DNA of 64,000 nt from an uncultured Clostridia bacterium (GTDB taxonomy: Bacteria; Bacillota; Clostridia; TANB77; CAG-508). Where the stretch lies: positions 255,403 through 319,402 of the forward strand of contig CAKPDN010000001.1 of assembly GCA_934149005.1 (NCBI GenBank), in the 5' to 3' direction. The first letter of the stretch is position 1. Every line of letters starts with the position of its first letter. Shown here one piece after another: positions 37,749 to 47,409 of this stretch. The notes under the pieces were generated by a model, which had not been told where the DNA came from, made no database searches, and saw nothing but the letters and a program-made list of their open reading frames with translations. The position numbers and the translations under genes were made by a program.

Positions 37749-37766
37749 ACTTAATTTTCACTTTAA

Positions 37767-39893
37767 TTACATATGTAAAACTCTTTGTTTTATTTCTTTT
37801 GTTTTTCCTGCATTCCAGAAATTTTCTCCTAAATACCCACATGTACGCCTAACAACATTCATTTTGCTATGGTCTTTATTTCCACAATTTGGGCATTCCC
37901 ATTCATTATCATCATTTATAATAATTTCTCCATCAAACCCACATACTTGGCAATAATCTGATTTTGTATTAAATTCAGCATATTGAATATTATCATAAAT
38001 AAATTTAACTGCTGTTTCTAATGCTGGTATATTATTCTGCATATTTGGTATTTCAACATATGATATAGCTCCACCTGTTGATAAATTTTGGAATTCGCTT
38101 TCAAATGAAAGTTTATCAAATGCATCTATTTTTTCTCTGACATCTACATGATATGAGTTTGTATAATATCCTTTGTCTGTTACATCTTTTATTGTTCCGA
38201 ACTTTTCTTTATCTATACGTGCAAATTTATAACATAAGCTTTCTGCTGGTGTTCCATATAATGCAAATCCAATGTTTGTTTCCTTTTTCCATTTTGCAGC
38301 TGTTTCATTTAAATGTTTCATTACTCTAAGTGCAAAATCATGTCCCTCTGGCGTTGTTTGAGATACACCTTTCATTACTTTTGTCATTTCATATATTCCT
38401 ATATATCCTAATGAAATTGTTGAATATCCACCAAATAATAATTTGTCTATTTTTTCTCCTTTTTCTAATCTTGCTATTGCTCCATATTGCCAGTGTATTG
38501 GACTTATATCAGATTTTGTTCCTAATAAAGCATAATGTCTACACATTAAAGCTTCTTTGCATAATTCTAGTCTTTCATCTAATAATTTCCAAAATTTATC
38601 TTCATTACCATCTGCAATTATTGCTATTTGTGGTAAATTTATACTAACTACACCTTGATTAAATCTTCCTTCAAATTTGTAATTTCCATTTTCATCTTTC
38701 CAAGGTGATAAGAAACTTCTGCATCCCATTGGACTAAATACATTTCCTTCATAGTTTTCACGCATTTTTTTAGCTGATATATAATCTGGATACATTCTTT
38801 TTGCTGAACATTTAACTGCTAGTTTTGTTAAGTAATCATATTTTCCACCTTTTAAGCAGTTATGTTCATCTAAAACATATACTAGTTTTGGGAATGCTGG
38901 TGTTACATATACACCTGCTTCATTTTTTATTCCTTCATATCTTTGTCTTAAAACTTCTTCAATTATCATTGCATTTTCTTTTATATATGGATCATCTTTT
39001 TGCAAATTTAAGAATAAAGTTACAAAAGGTGATTGGCCATTTGTTGTCATTAATGTGTTTATTTGATATTGAATTGTTTGTACTCCTGCTTTTAATTCAG
39101 CTTTTACTCTTTCTTCTACTATATCTGCAATAGTATCATTTGATAGTTTTCCTCTATATTTTTCTTGCAATTGTTTTGTATATTTATCATAGCTTTTTCT
39201 TAAATATTTTCCTAAATGTTTTAAATCAACAGATTGTCCTCCATATTGATTGCTTGCAACAGCCGCTATTATTTGTGTTGTTACTGTACATGCAACTTGG
39301 AAACTTTTTGGGCTTTCTATTAATTTTCCATTCATTACTGTTCCATTATCTAACATATCTGATATATTTATTAGACAGCAATTAAATATTGGTTGTACAA
39401 AATAATCAGCATCGTGGAAATGCAAAATTCCTTCTTGATGTGCTTTTACAATTTTTTCTGGTAATAGTAATCTATTTGTTAAATCTCTTGAAACTTCTCC
39501 TGCTATATAATCTCTTTGTGTAGATGCTAATAATGTATTTTTATTTGAATTTTCTTCTGCTAATTCTTTATTTTCATTTCTTATTAATCCTAATATTGAT
39601 TCATCTGTTGTATTTGATTTTCTTATTAATGCTCTATTATAACGATACACTATATATCTTTTTGCTAATTCATATTTTCCTATTTCCATTAGTTTTTCTT
39701 CAATCAAATCTTGGATGTCCTCTACTAACATTCTTTTTTTACCTAAATCTTCTATATACTCTATTATTCCTTTTATATCTTCTTTAGTAGCTTTTTCTCT
39801 TCCCTTTACCTCTTGATTTGCTTTTTCAATTGCTATTGAAATTTTTTGTCTGTCGTAATCTACAACTCTTCCATCTCTTTTAATGATTTTCAT
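37767..39893 (-). CDS. nrdD: Anaerobic (class III) ribonucleoside-triphosphate reductase NrdD
   Basis: NrdD makes deoxynucleotides without oxygen. The ATG at 39893 is chosen because GGGAGG lies 11 bases upstream; an upstream GTG at 39923 overlaps that site. The 708-residue product has an N-terminal ATP-cone (KIIKRDGRVVDYDRQKI), active-site Cys regions, a C-terminal zinc site (CQVC and CPNC) and the glycyl-radical motif RRTCGYLG near the end. A Crp/Fnr-type palindrome is upstream at 39998. Confidence 0.96.
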   Translation of the reverse strand: MKIIKRDGRVVDYDRQKISIAIEKANQEVKGREKATKEDIKGIIEYIEDLGKKRMLVEDIQDLIEEKLMEIGKYELAKRYIVYRYNRALIRKSNTTDESILGLIRNENKELAEENSNKNTLLASTQRDYIAGEVSRDLTNRLLLPEKIVKAHQEGILHFHDADYFVQPIFNCCLINISDMLDNGTVMNGKLIESPKSFQVACTVTTQIIAAVASNQYGGQSVDLKHLGKYLRKSYDKYTKQLQEKYRGKLSNDTIADIVEERVKAELKAGVQTIQYQINTLMTTNGQSPFVTLFLNLQKDDPYIKENAMIIEEVLRQRYEGIKNEAGVYVTPAFPKLVYVLDEHNCLKGGKYDYLTKLAVKCSAKRMYPDYISAKKMRENYEGNVFSPMGCRSFLSPWKDENGNYKFEGRFNQGVVSINLPQIAIIADGNEDKFWKLLDERLELCKEALMCRHYALLGTKSDISPIHWQYGAIARLEKGEKIDKLLFGGYSTISLGYIGIYEMTKVMKGVSQTTPEGHDFALRVMKHLNETAAKWKKETNIGFALYGTPAESLCYKFARIDKEKFGTIKDVTDKGYYTNSYHVDVREKIDAFDKLSFESEFQNLSTGGAISYVEIPNMQNNIPALETAVKFIYDNIQYAEFNTKSDYCQVCGFDGEIIINDDNEWECPNCGNKDHSKMNVVRRTCGYLGENFWNAGKTKEIKQRVLHM

Positions 39894-39997
39894 TTTTGCA
39901 TTTCCTCCCTTATTTATTTCCACATTTAGTGTTAAATTTGCTTTTGTGTTTCCACATCTTTTATGTGTTTATTATATATCAATATAAAACATTTTCT

Positions 39998-40011
39998 GTT
40001 GCAAAAGCAAC
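39998..40011. promoter_or_regulatory. Crp/Fnr-type operator upstream of nrdD
   Basis: GTTGCAAAAGCAAC is a perfect 5-4-5 palindrome 105 bases ahead of the nrdD start, near a TATAAT-like sequence on the minus strand. The same palindrome with one centre base changed is at 40098. Confidence 0.7.
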
Positions 40012-40097
40012 AAATATTAAAAAAAAATTTTTAATATTTTTTTATCCGCTAATTTCTAAGGGTTGATGTTTTATTACATTTATATTACAAAAAATAT

Positions 40098-40111
40098 GTT
40101 GCAAATGCAAC
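40098..40111. promoter_or_regulatory. Crp/Fnr-type operator overlapping the regulator promoter
   Basis: GTTGCAAATGCAAC contains TTGCAA (40099-40104), which is spaced 17 bases from TATAAT (40122-40127) and so can serve as the -35 box. A protein bound here would block that promoter, suggesting autorepression. Confidence 0.7.
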
Positions 40112-40167
40112 TTTTTTATTGTATAATGCCAGAAACATCCCATTGGGAAACAGGAGGTAAATTAATA

Positions 40168-40801
40168 ATGAATTCAAAATTATCTATTGAAAACTTTTTA
40201 AATGATTTTTCTTCTAACTGTAAAAATGTTCAAAAAAAATCTTTTAAAAAAAATCAAACCATAACGACCTATATACAAAAAAGAAATCAAGTCTGTATAC
40301 TTTTAAGTCGGTGAGGCTGATTTAGTCAGATATGATTCAAATGGTAATAAATCAATTATAGAACATTTTACAAAAAACGATATTTTTGGAGAAGCTCTTT
40401 ATATTGTTACTACTAATAATGAACTTTCTGTTGAGGCTAAAAAAAATTGTGAAGTACTTTTTTATATATATGATAATATTCATCAAAAGTGTAAAAATAA
40501 TTGTAGATTTCATCAAACTTTATCTGAAAATTTTTCTAATTTAATTTTAGATAAAGTTATGGATTTAAACACAAGAATAGAAATATTAACAAAACGTTCT
40601 ATTCGTGAAAAATTACGCAGCTATTTTAATATTTTATCTACCAGGCACTTAAGTCAGACTTTTTTTCTTCCATTTTCATTAACTGACCTTGCTGATTATT
40701 TAAGTGTTGATAGAAGTGCTATGATGAGAGAAATTAAGTCTTTAAAAGATGATGGTTTTATTAAGAAAAATGGAAATAAGATTACTCTTTTATATAAGTA
40801 A
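40168..40801 (+). CDS. Crp/Fnr-family regulator with one +1 frameshift site
   Basis: The ATG at 40168 follows AGGAGGT. The frame stops after 48 codons, at TGA directly behind an in-frame CGG (40309). Skipping the C at 40309 continues LLS-GEADLVRYDSNG and gives a 210-residue Crp/Fnr protein: an N-terminal cyclic-nucleotide-binding-type beta barrel with a Cys-containing segment (KCKNNCRFH, about 110-118) and a C-terminal helix-turn-helix (LTDLADYLSVDRSAMMREIKSLKDDG). Matching palindromes lie before this gene and before nrdD, so it probably controls both. The frameshift has the same NNT-C-GGN form as in spoIIM. Confidence 0.85.
40309..40311 (+). other. Candidate +1 frameshift site of the Crp/Fnr regulator
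   Basis: Context is CTTTTAAGT-C-GGTGAGGC. AGT is followed by in-frame CGG and then TGA; skipping C gives GGT (Gly) and restores the frame. Confidence 0.6.
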
Positions 40802-40832
40802 AATACTGGAAATTATGTTCCAGTATTTTTAC
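40801..40832. terminator. Terminator after the Crp/Fnr regulator
   Basis: AAATACTGGAA and TTCCAGTATTT pair around a 6-base loop, followed by TTACTT; on the minus strand TATTTT-type sequence follows, so it may serve both directions. Confidence 0.7.
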
Positions 40833-40877
40833 TTATATTATATAAAATTAAAAGTTTTATCCATACCACTTTTGTCC

Positions 40878-41750
40878 TTAATTAGTATTCAATTGGTATT
40901 TACTTATCCAATATCCAGTTAATTGTTCACCTTCATCTTGTACTCCATTAGAATTATTATCCCACCAAAATGCCTCTGGTACTTTATATCCAGGAGAACA
41001 ATTTTCATTTGTTATTTCTGTAGTTATAAAATTAACATCTATTCTTCTATTTTCAGTACTCAAATTAGTTCTATCGCTTAATATTTTATATTCATATCTT
41101 GGTATCCATACATAATATGTTTCTGTAGCATTTCCATTTAAATCAGTTGCTATTGTAACAATATTTGCCCATTTTTGATTTGAATAATCATACCAATCTT
41201 CTGGCGGATTTCCTACTAACCAATTGCTTGGAGTTAAATTACCATCTTCATTTAAATATAAATATCTTGTATTTTCTTTTATTAATCCTGTACTTATATC
41301 TGGTTCATTTACATATATTCCATTTTTTAATGTATATAATCCATGTGTTCTTGGAATTTCAAAATCTATAGCCAATGTTTTCTCTGCATTATTTTTATAA
41401 ACAACTTTAAATTCATATCTATTTAAATCTTGCATTTTATAATCGATAGCTATTTTTGTTTTTCCATAGCAATTAACTATCATATCTTCATCATTTTCAT
41501 AATCTTTATAAGTTATTTTTTCTATTCCATCTGCATTGTAAAAAGTAACTAAAGCTTCTGCATTATTTTCATTAACTTTATATACAGAATATGTAATTTC
41601 TTGTAAATTCTCTGCTCTTTTTTTATTTATTGTTTGTATTATCTTACTTGTTATACCAATTAAAAGTAATAGGATTAGAAATATAGCTAGTACTATTATT
41701 ACTAGCTTTTTATTATTTTTTTTAATTGCCCTTTCTAATTTTTTTAGCAT
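40878..41750 (-). CDS. Membrane-anchored surface protein of unknown function
   Basis: The 290-residue product has a basic N-terminus, one helix (about 17-40) and an extracellular part with no recognised domain. Near the C-terminus is WANIVTIATDLNGNATETYYVWIPRYEYKI, then a short Ca-loop-like DNNSNGVQDEGEQL and a GYWISKY ending. The N-terminus lacks a prepilin Gly cleavage site. It follows directly downstream of another secreted protein (41771), suggesting a two-gene surface locus. Confidence 0.75.
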   Translation of the reverse strand: MLKKLERAIKKNNKKLVIIVLAIFLILLLLIGITSKIIQTINKKRAENLQEITYSVYKVNENNAEALVTFYNADGIEKITYKDYENDEDMIVNCYGKTKIAIDYKMQDLNRYEFKVVYKNNAEKTLAIDFEIPRTHGLYTLKNGIYVNEPDISTGLIKENTRYLYLNEDGNLTPSNWLVGNPPEDWYDYSNQKWANIVTIATDLNGNATETYYVWIPRYEYKILSDRTNLSTENRRIDVNFITTEITNENCSPGYKVPEAFWWDNNSNGVQDEGEQLTGYWISKYQLNTN

Positions 41751-41770
41751 TTTTATCCCTGCCTTTTAAT

Positions 41771-42451
41771 TTAAAATCCGTTACCTATAACAATTACAGA
41801 ACGAGTGGTTCTTGGGGTACTATAATGAGTAACCATATGGTTTCCAATTCCATAAAATGAAAAAATACTGTCTGTATAAGCTCTAATTAATCCACTATAT
41901 GAAGGTACACTAATCCACGCATCTTTTTTTACATTTGAATGCCATCCCTTCGTATCTTTAATCGCATCTCCAATTTTTGTTGAATACCCAGTATATAAAT
42001 TTTTATATTTATTATTTGAATTAATAACTGGTGGACATAGATCCATATCTTTTTCTGCTGCTGATACCCATTCACCATTCATTTTCATATATACACCAGA
42101 TTTATTTCCAGTTGTTGTCTCCCCATCATTTATTTTATTAGGATTCCCATATGCTGAAGCAGAAAGTATTGCCATAGCTCCATATTCTGTATTTTTTTGC
42201 ATATGTACATCTAAATTATTTGATTGACTTGCTGATGATGTCAAATCTGTTGTATTTATTGTGTCTGTTAATCCTAGTGTTCCACCTGTTTCTTCCATTT
42301 TTCTTATATTTAACAACCAATTTCCTATCGTATCTGTTTTTGAGCCATTTCCATTTGCTTGTAATGCTGCATTTGCTTTAATTGGTGTTATAATAAAAAA
42401 TATTATATTCAATAACAAAATTGATATTAACAACTTTTGTTTTAATCCCAT
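41771..42451 (-). CDS. Secreted protein of unknown function
   Basis: A signal peptide is clear (MGLKQKLLISILLL, ending near IKANAA, residue 29). The mature part of about 195 residues contains NLDVHMQKNTEYGAMAILSASAYGNP and ends GNHMVTHYSTPRTTRSVIVIGNGF. No cell-wall anchor or transmembrane segment follows. I do not recognise the family; with the gene at 40878 it forms a likely operon on the cell surface. Confidence 0.75.
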   Translation of the reverse strand: MGLKQKLLISILLLNIIFFIITPIKANAALQANGNGSKTDTIGNWLLNIRKMEETGGTLGLTDTINTTDLTSSASQSNNLDVHMQKNTEYGAMAILSASAYGNPNKINDGETTTGNKSGVYMKMNGEWVSAAEKDMDLCPPVINSNNKYKNLYTGYSTKIGDAIKDTKGWHSNVKKDAWISVPSYSGLIRAYTDSIFSFYGIGNHMVTHYSTPRTTRSVIVIGNGF

Positions 42452-42544
42452 ATATAATCAATCCTTTACTCTGATTTTTACATTTTTATTATACATTATA
42501 CTTTTATTTTTTTCAACGTTTTTTTGATTACATTTATATTACAA

Positions 42545-42578
42545 AAGTACCTAATATTTTTTATAATATTAGATACTT
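42545..42578 (-). terminator. Hairpin downstream of hisS
   Basis: On the minus strand AAGTATCTAATATT and ATATTAGGTACTT pair and are followed by TTGTAATAT. The U-tract is weak. Confidence 0.45.
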
Positions 42579-42629
42579 CCATTAAATTTCATTACTATTT
42601 ACAGTCCATACAAAATAATTGATGTGTAA

Positions 42630-43934
42630 CTAAATTTCATTTGCTACATCTTCAATTCTACATTCCTTTTCATTTCCTATTTTCATATTTTTAATTTTAA
42701 TTATTCCAGAATTAACTTCATCTTCCCCAACAACTATAACATAAGGAATTTCAAGTTTATCTGCATATTTCATTTTAGCTTTCAACTTTTTATCATTTAA
42801 AAATACCTCTGTATTAATTCCATTATTTCTTAAATTAGTTGCTAGTTTTATAGGTACTGTCATATCTTCAACCATTGGAATTATTAAAACTTCAGCTACT
42901 GATTTTTTATCTGCCTTTATTAAATTCAATTCATTTAATTTATAGAATAATCTAGTTAAACCAATTGATATTCCAACACCTGGTAATTTCTTATCTGTAT
43001 AATTCTCAGCTAAATTTTCATATCTACCACCAGAACATACACTTCCTAACTCTCTATATTCATTTAAAAATGTTTCATAAACTGTTCCTGTGTAATAATC
43101 AAGTCCTCTAGCAATTGTTAAATCAACTTTAAAATTTTTGTCTGGAATTCCAAATAATCTTACATATTTAACAACTTCTGTAAGTTCTTCAAGTCCTGTT
43201 TTAAATGCCTCATTTTTAATATTTAAATCTATAAGCTTTTGTAATTTTTCATCTGTAGTTCCTTCTATTTCAATAAAATCTAATATTTTATTTATGGTAT
43301 CATTTGGAACTTCTATTTTTTCTAATTCTTCTATTACAGCTTCTTTTCCTATTTTTTCTATTTTGTCTATTATTCTAAGAATTTCAACTGCATTTTCTTG
43401 TTGTTCTAAACTTTCAAATAAACCATTAAACAATTTTCTGTTGTTTATTTTTATTGTAAAATCATCAAATCCTAATTCTTTAAATATATTGTAAATAACA
43501 CTTGGCAATTCTGCATCATTTCTTACACTTAACTCTCCATCTCCAATAATATCTATATCACATTGATAAAATTCACGGTATCTTCCTTTTTGCATTCTTT
43601 CCCCACGATATACTTTTCCAATTTGATATCTTCTAAATGGAAAGCTTAAATTTCCATAATTTTTTGCTACATATTTTGAAAGTGGTACTGTTAAATCAAA
43701 TCTCATTGATATATCTGTATCACCTTTTTGAAATCTATATATTTGTTTTTCTGTTTCCCCACCAGCTTTTGCAAGCAATACTTCTGATAGTTCTAGTATT
43801 GGTGTATCTAATGGTAAAAAGCCAAATTTTTGATATATTTTTTCTATTTTTTGTTTTATTTGTTCAAATAATATTTGCTCATTTGGCATTAATTCCATAA
43901 ATCCAGCTAATGTTCTTGGTTCTGTTTTATTCAT
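42630..43934 (-). CDS. hisS: Histidyl-tRNA synthetase
   Basis: This class II synthetase charges tRNA-His. The ATG at 43934 (MNKTEPRTLAGFMELMP) is preferred, with TGGAG about 10 bases upstream; 434 residues. Motif 2 (RYREFYQCDIDIIG), the His-specific LDYYTGTVYE, motif 3 (GVGISIGLTRLF) and the C-terminal anticodon-binding domain are all present. Confidence 0.95.
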   Translation of the reverse strand: MNKTEPRTLAGFMELMPNEQILFEQIKQKIEKIYQKFGFLPLDTPILELSEVLLAKAGGETEKQIYRFQKGDTDISMRFDLTVPLSKYVAKNYGNLSFPFRRYQIGKVYRGERMQKGRYREFYQCDIDIIGDGELSVRNDAELPSVIYNIFKELGFDDFTIKINNRKLFNGLFESLEQQENAVEILRIIDKIEKIGKEAVIEELEKIEVPNDTINKILDFIEIEGTTDEKLQKLIDLNIKNEAFKTGLEELTEVVKYVRLFGIPDKNFKVDLTIARGLDYYTGTVYETFLNEYRELGSVCSGGRYENLAENYTDKKLPGVGISIGLTRLFYKLNELNLIKADKKSVAEVLIIPMVEDMTVPIKLATNLRNNGINTEVFLNDKKLKAKMKYADKLEIPYVIVVGEDEVNSGIIKIKNMKIGNEKECRIEDVANEI

Positions 43935-43986
43935 ATTTTTCATCTCCATTTTTTTATTATTTACATATTTTACACTATTTAAGATA

Positions 43987-44012
43987 ATTGGGAATAGATT
44001 TCTATTCCCAAT
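43987..44012. terminator. Strong hairpin after the 44036 gene
   Basis: ATTGGGAATAGA and TCTATTCCCAAT form a 12-bp perfect stem with a 2-base loop. The U-tract on the minus strand is poor, so this could be a terminator or an mRNA-stabilising hairpin. Confidence 0.45.
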
Positions 44013-44035
44013 ATTATTGCAAGTTACACTTATTT

Positions 44036-44311
44036 TTACTGTAATCTAATCTGTCCACAACCTCCTTCTGTTGTTCTGATATTAACATATACATATCCAA
44101 GAAATTCATGTATTCCATCAATACTTCTACAAAAATAATATTGCGTTTTACACATTAAAATGTTTATATTAGAATCCTTAATATATACTATTTCTCCAAC
44201 TGATACCCCCTGAATATTCCGTATTGTTATTATATCTTTTCCCTGTTCTACATAGTAACTACTTCGTTCCAATTGCTCTAATTCCTTTTTACTAAAGTGA
44301 ACGTTTAACAT
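44036..44311 (-). CDS. Unrecognised 91-residue protein
   Basis: The ATG at 44311 follows GGGAGG by 7 bases; the frame is open 10 codons further but without a better site. The product (MLNVHFSKKELEQLERSSYYVEQG) looks like a small beta-rich cytoplasmic protein with three cysteines. No family is recognised. It contains one in-frame CGG codon (44221), otherwise avoided by native genes here, so it could be acquired. Confidence 0.6.
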   Translation of the reverse strand: MLNVHFSKKELEQLERSSYYVEQGKDIITIRNIQGVSVGEIVYIKDSNINILMCKTQYYFCRSIDGIHEFLGYVYVNIRTTEGGCGQIRLQ

Positions 44312-44411
44312 ACAATATCCTCCCTTTTGTTCTTGCAACATTAATATAATTTATCAGTATCTATAGTATTATATCATTTTTTATATAATTTTTCAATTCT
44401 TTACATAAAAT

Positions 44412-45062
44412 TCACCACATTTTAGGCTTTAAATCAAGATAAATAGTTTTTTCATCTTTAAGCATTGTAGCCTTTCCATGTCCTGGATAAATAAAAGTAT
44501 CATCTGGTAAAACTAATATCTTATTCATAATTGAATTCATTATATCCTCTCTACTTGATGTTGGCAAATCTGTTCTCCCCCATGTTCCTGCAAAAATTGT
44601 ATCCCCAGAAAATAAACACTTTTCCTTTTCACAATAAAGTGATGTACTCCCTGCTGTATGTCCAGGTGTATGAATAACTTTAAATTCTAAATCTCCCAAA
44701 TGTATTAAATCATTATCATCAATTCTGGAATCCGCTTCTAATTCTATCTCTGGTAACCCTATATATTCAGACAAATTAATATTAACATCATTTAGCCCAA
44801 TTGCATCTATTCTATGAATCAACACTTTTCCACCGCAACGTTCTTTTAATTCAGTTACCCCCGCTATATGGTCGCCATGACAATGAGTTAAATAAATATA
44901 TTTTAAATTCCCCTTAAATATATTTTTTATAAAATTCTCTATTTTATCGACATCGCCAGCTGGATCTATTACCATTATATCTTTGCTATTCTCATCAAAT
45001 ATCACATAACAATTCGTTTTATCACCTATCCAAGTATCTATCTTTAGTTCTTTTAAAATCAT
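44412..45062 (-). CDS. Metallo-beta-lactamase-fold hydrolase (glyoxalase II-like)
   Basis: The 216-residue product has the metal motif THCHGDHIAG, then HTPGHTAGS, FSGDTIF and YPGHG, the standard ligands of glyoxalase II and related thioesterases. The short length, without the C-terminal helical domain of true glyoxalase II, suggests a general MBL-fold hydrolase. It lies between relA and the gene at 44036. Confidence 0.85.
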   Translation of the reverse strand: MILKELKIDTWIGDKTNCYVIFDENSKDIMVIDPAGDVDKIENFIKNIFKGNLKYIYLTHCHGDHIAGVTELKERCGGKVLIHRIDAIGLNDVNINLSEYIGLPEIELEADSRIDDNDLIHLGDLEFKVIHTPGHTAGSTSLYCEKEKCLFSGDTIFAGTWGRTDLPTSSREDIMNSIMNKILVLPDDTFIYPGHGKATMLKDEKTIYLDLKPKMW

Positions 45063-45078
45063 AGTTTATCTTCTTTCT

Positions 45079-45216
45079 TGAGACAGTTGGGACGGACCAA
45101 ATTTGTCTCATATTTTTGTCATTTTTTGTCGAATACCTAATAATATAATTTTTTTGCAATTTTCGACAAATTTCTTTTTTTTAATGAGACAAATTTGGTC
45201 CGTCCCAACTGTCTCA
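45079..45216. repeat. Palindromic element, family A, full copy at the end of relA
   Basis: 32-bp arms (TGAGACAGTTGGGACGGACC and its complement) flank 74 bases of AT-rich centre with inner TTTTTGTC and GACAAA pairing. The last three bases of the right arm (45214-45216) form the TGA stop codon of relA. Compared with the 17217 copy the arms differ at a few paired positions, always compensated on the other side. Confidence 0.9.
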
Positions 45217-47409
45217 TCTTCTTACTTCGTATACACTATCTACTTTTTTTATATTTCTAATTACTTTATTTAATTCCTCGATATTTTCTACTTCAATATT
45301 AATATCCATAATAGCAATTCTTTCTTTAGTAGTTTTTGTACTAACTCCCATAAGATTTGCCTTAGTTTCTTTAATAGTATTCAAAATATCTACTAATAAT
45401 CCTCTTCTATCATTTGCCAAAACTTCTATTTCTACATTATAATTTTCTTTTGCTTCTTCATACCATTTTACATCAATCATTCTGTTTTCTTCAGTTAATA
45501 AATCTTTTACATTTACACAGTCTTTTCTATGAATAGATACTCCTCTTCCTTTTGTAATGTATCCTATTATTTCATCACCTGGTAATGGATTACAACATTT
45601 TGATAGTTTCACTAAACAATTGTCTATTCCCTTTACTACAATACCTGAGCTTGATGATTTTGTTTTCTTTGCTTTTTGTGTGTTTAATTGTTCTATTTTT
45701 TCTTCTATATTTTCTTCTTCATGTTCTTTTCTATATTCTTGTAAAATTCTTGCAACTACTTTTCCTGCTGAATTTGCTCCAAATCCTACTGCCGCATACA
45801 TTTCTTCTAAGTTTTTATATTTATATCTATCTAGCATTGGTTCTACATATTGATTTTTAAATAGTTCTGTATAAGAGATTCCTATTCTTTTTATTTCTTT
45901 TTCTATTAAGTTCTTTCCTTTTTCTATGTTTTCTGTTCTTTCTTCTTTTTTAAACCAACCATTAATTTTGTTTTTTGCTTTTGTGCTTTTAACAAATTTT
46001 AGCCAATCTCTGCTTGGTCCTTTTGAATTGTCTGATGTTATTACTTCTACTATATCACCACTTTTTAGTTGGGTAATTATTGGCATCATTTTGCTGTTTA
46101 TTTTACATCCTGTCATATGATTTCCGATTTCTTCATGTATTGAATATGCAAAATCTATTGGTGTTGCTCCTCGTGGCAAAACTTTTATTGCTCCTTTAGG
46201 TGTAAATACATATACTTCATCTTCAAATAGTTCTGTTTTCAATGTTTCTAAAAATTCTTGTGGGTCTTGCATATCTTTTTGCCACTCTAGCGATTCTCTA
46301 AGCCATGCTAGTTTATCTTCTTCTACTTTTACAACTTGTTTTCCTTTTCCCATAAAGTTTGCTTCTTTATATGCCCAATGTGCTGCGATTCCATATTCTG
46401 CCACTCTATGCATGTCCCATGTACGTATTTGAACTTCAAATGGTGTTCCTTTTTCTCCTAGAAGTGTTGTATGGATTGATTGATACATATTAGGTTTTGG
46501 TACTGCTATATAGTCTTTAAATCTTCCTGGCATTGGACTATACATTTCATGTACAACTCCTAATGCTGCATAACAATCTTTTACTGAATTTACTAGGATA
46601 CGTAATGCAAATAAATCATATATTTGGTCTAATGTTTTATTATCTCTTTGCATTTTTCTATATATACTATATAAATGTTTTGCTCTTCCTGTAACTTCTG
46701 CATCTATATGCTGTTTTTTTAATTGAACTCTTATATCATTCATTATTTTTTCTATGAATTTTAGTCTCTCTTCTCTCTTTTTATTTATTCCTTCAACTAA
46801 TTCATGATATTCTTCTGGATATAAATATTTAAATGATAAATCTTCTAGCTCCCATTTCATAGAATACAGTCCTAAACGATTTGCTAGTGGTGCATATATT
46901 TCCATTGTTTCTTTTGCATTTGCTATTTGTCTATCTCTTTTTAGAAATTTTAGAGTTCTCATATTATGAAGTCTATCTGCAAGCTTTATTATTATTACTC
47001 TAATATCTTTTCCCATTGCTAAAAACATTTTTCTATAATCTTCTACTTGTTGTTCTTCTGCTGTTGTAAACAACATCTTTCCAAGTTTAGTAACACCTGC
47101 TACCATGTCTGCAACTTCTTCGCCAAAATCTTTTCTTAAATCTTCATCTGTTGCATCTGTATCTTCAACAACATCATGTAAAAGAGCTGCACATATTGTT
47201 GCTTCATCTAATCCAACACCTGCCAGAATATATGCTACATTTATTGGATGTATTATATATGGTTCTCCTGAACGTCTCTTTTGGTCTCCATGATGTTCTA
47301 CTGCATAGTTATATGCTTTCATTATTTGTTTGCTATCCACTCTTTTTGTTGTTTCTTTCTTTTTTGCTATTACATCTTGAATTGTTATTTCTTTATTATT
47401 TTCTTGCAT
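45214..47409 (-). CDS. relA: Bifunctional (p)ppGpp synthetase/hydrolase RelA/SpoT
   Basis: This long RSH enzyme makes and degrades (p)ppGpp. The ATG at 47409 is chosen because GGGGTG sits 6 bases ahead; 731 residues. The HD hydrolase domain (HHGDQKRRSGEPYIIHP and LLHDVVEDT), the synthetase domain (YDLFALRI and GRFKDYIAVPKPNMYQSIHTT), TGS (GATPIDFAYSIH) and C-terminal ACT domains are all present. Its stop codon comes from the adjoining palindromic element. Confidence 0.95.
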   Translation of the reverse strand: MQENNKEITIQDVIAKKKETTKRVDSKQIMKAYNYAVEHHGDQKRRSGEPYIIHPINVAYILAGVGLDEATICAALLHDVVEDTDATDEDLRKDFGEEVADMVAGVTKLGKMLFTTAEEQQVEDYRKMFLAMGKDIRVIIIKLADRLHNMRTLKFLKRDRQIANAKETMEIYAPLANRLGLYSMKWELEDLSFKYLYPEEYHELVEGINKKREERLKFIEKIMNDIRVQLKKQHIDAEVTGRAKHLYSIYRKMQRDNKTLDQIYDLFALRILVNSVKDCYAALGVVHEMYSPMPGRFKDYIAVPKPNMYQSIHTTLLGEKGTPFEVQIRTWDMHRVAEYGIAAHWAYKEANFMGKGKQVVKVEEDKLAWLRESLEWQKDMQDPQEFLETLKTELFEDEVYVFTPKGAIKVLPRGATPIDFAYSIHEEIGNHMTGCKINSKMMPIITQLKSGDIVEVITSDNSKGPSRDWLKFVKSTKAKNKINGWFKKEERTENIEKGKNLIEKEIKRIGISYTELFKNQYVEPMLDRYKYKNLEEMYAAVGFGANSAGKVVARILQEYRKEHEEENIEEKIEQLNTQKAKKTKSSSSGIVVKGIDNCLVKLSKCCNPLPGDEIIGYITKGRGVSIHRKDCVNVKDLLTEENRMIDVKWYEEAKENYNVEIEVLANDRRGLLVDILNTIKETKANLMGVSTKTTKERIAIMDINIEVENIEELNKVIRNIKKVDSVYEVRR

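Noticed and set aside
37560..37750. CRISPR-like repeats between nrdD and nrdG
   Set aside because: The repeated units form a palindrome with inverted copies and have no regular spacers.
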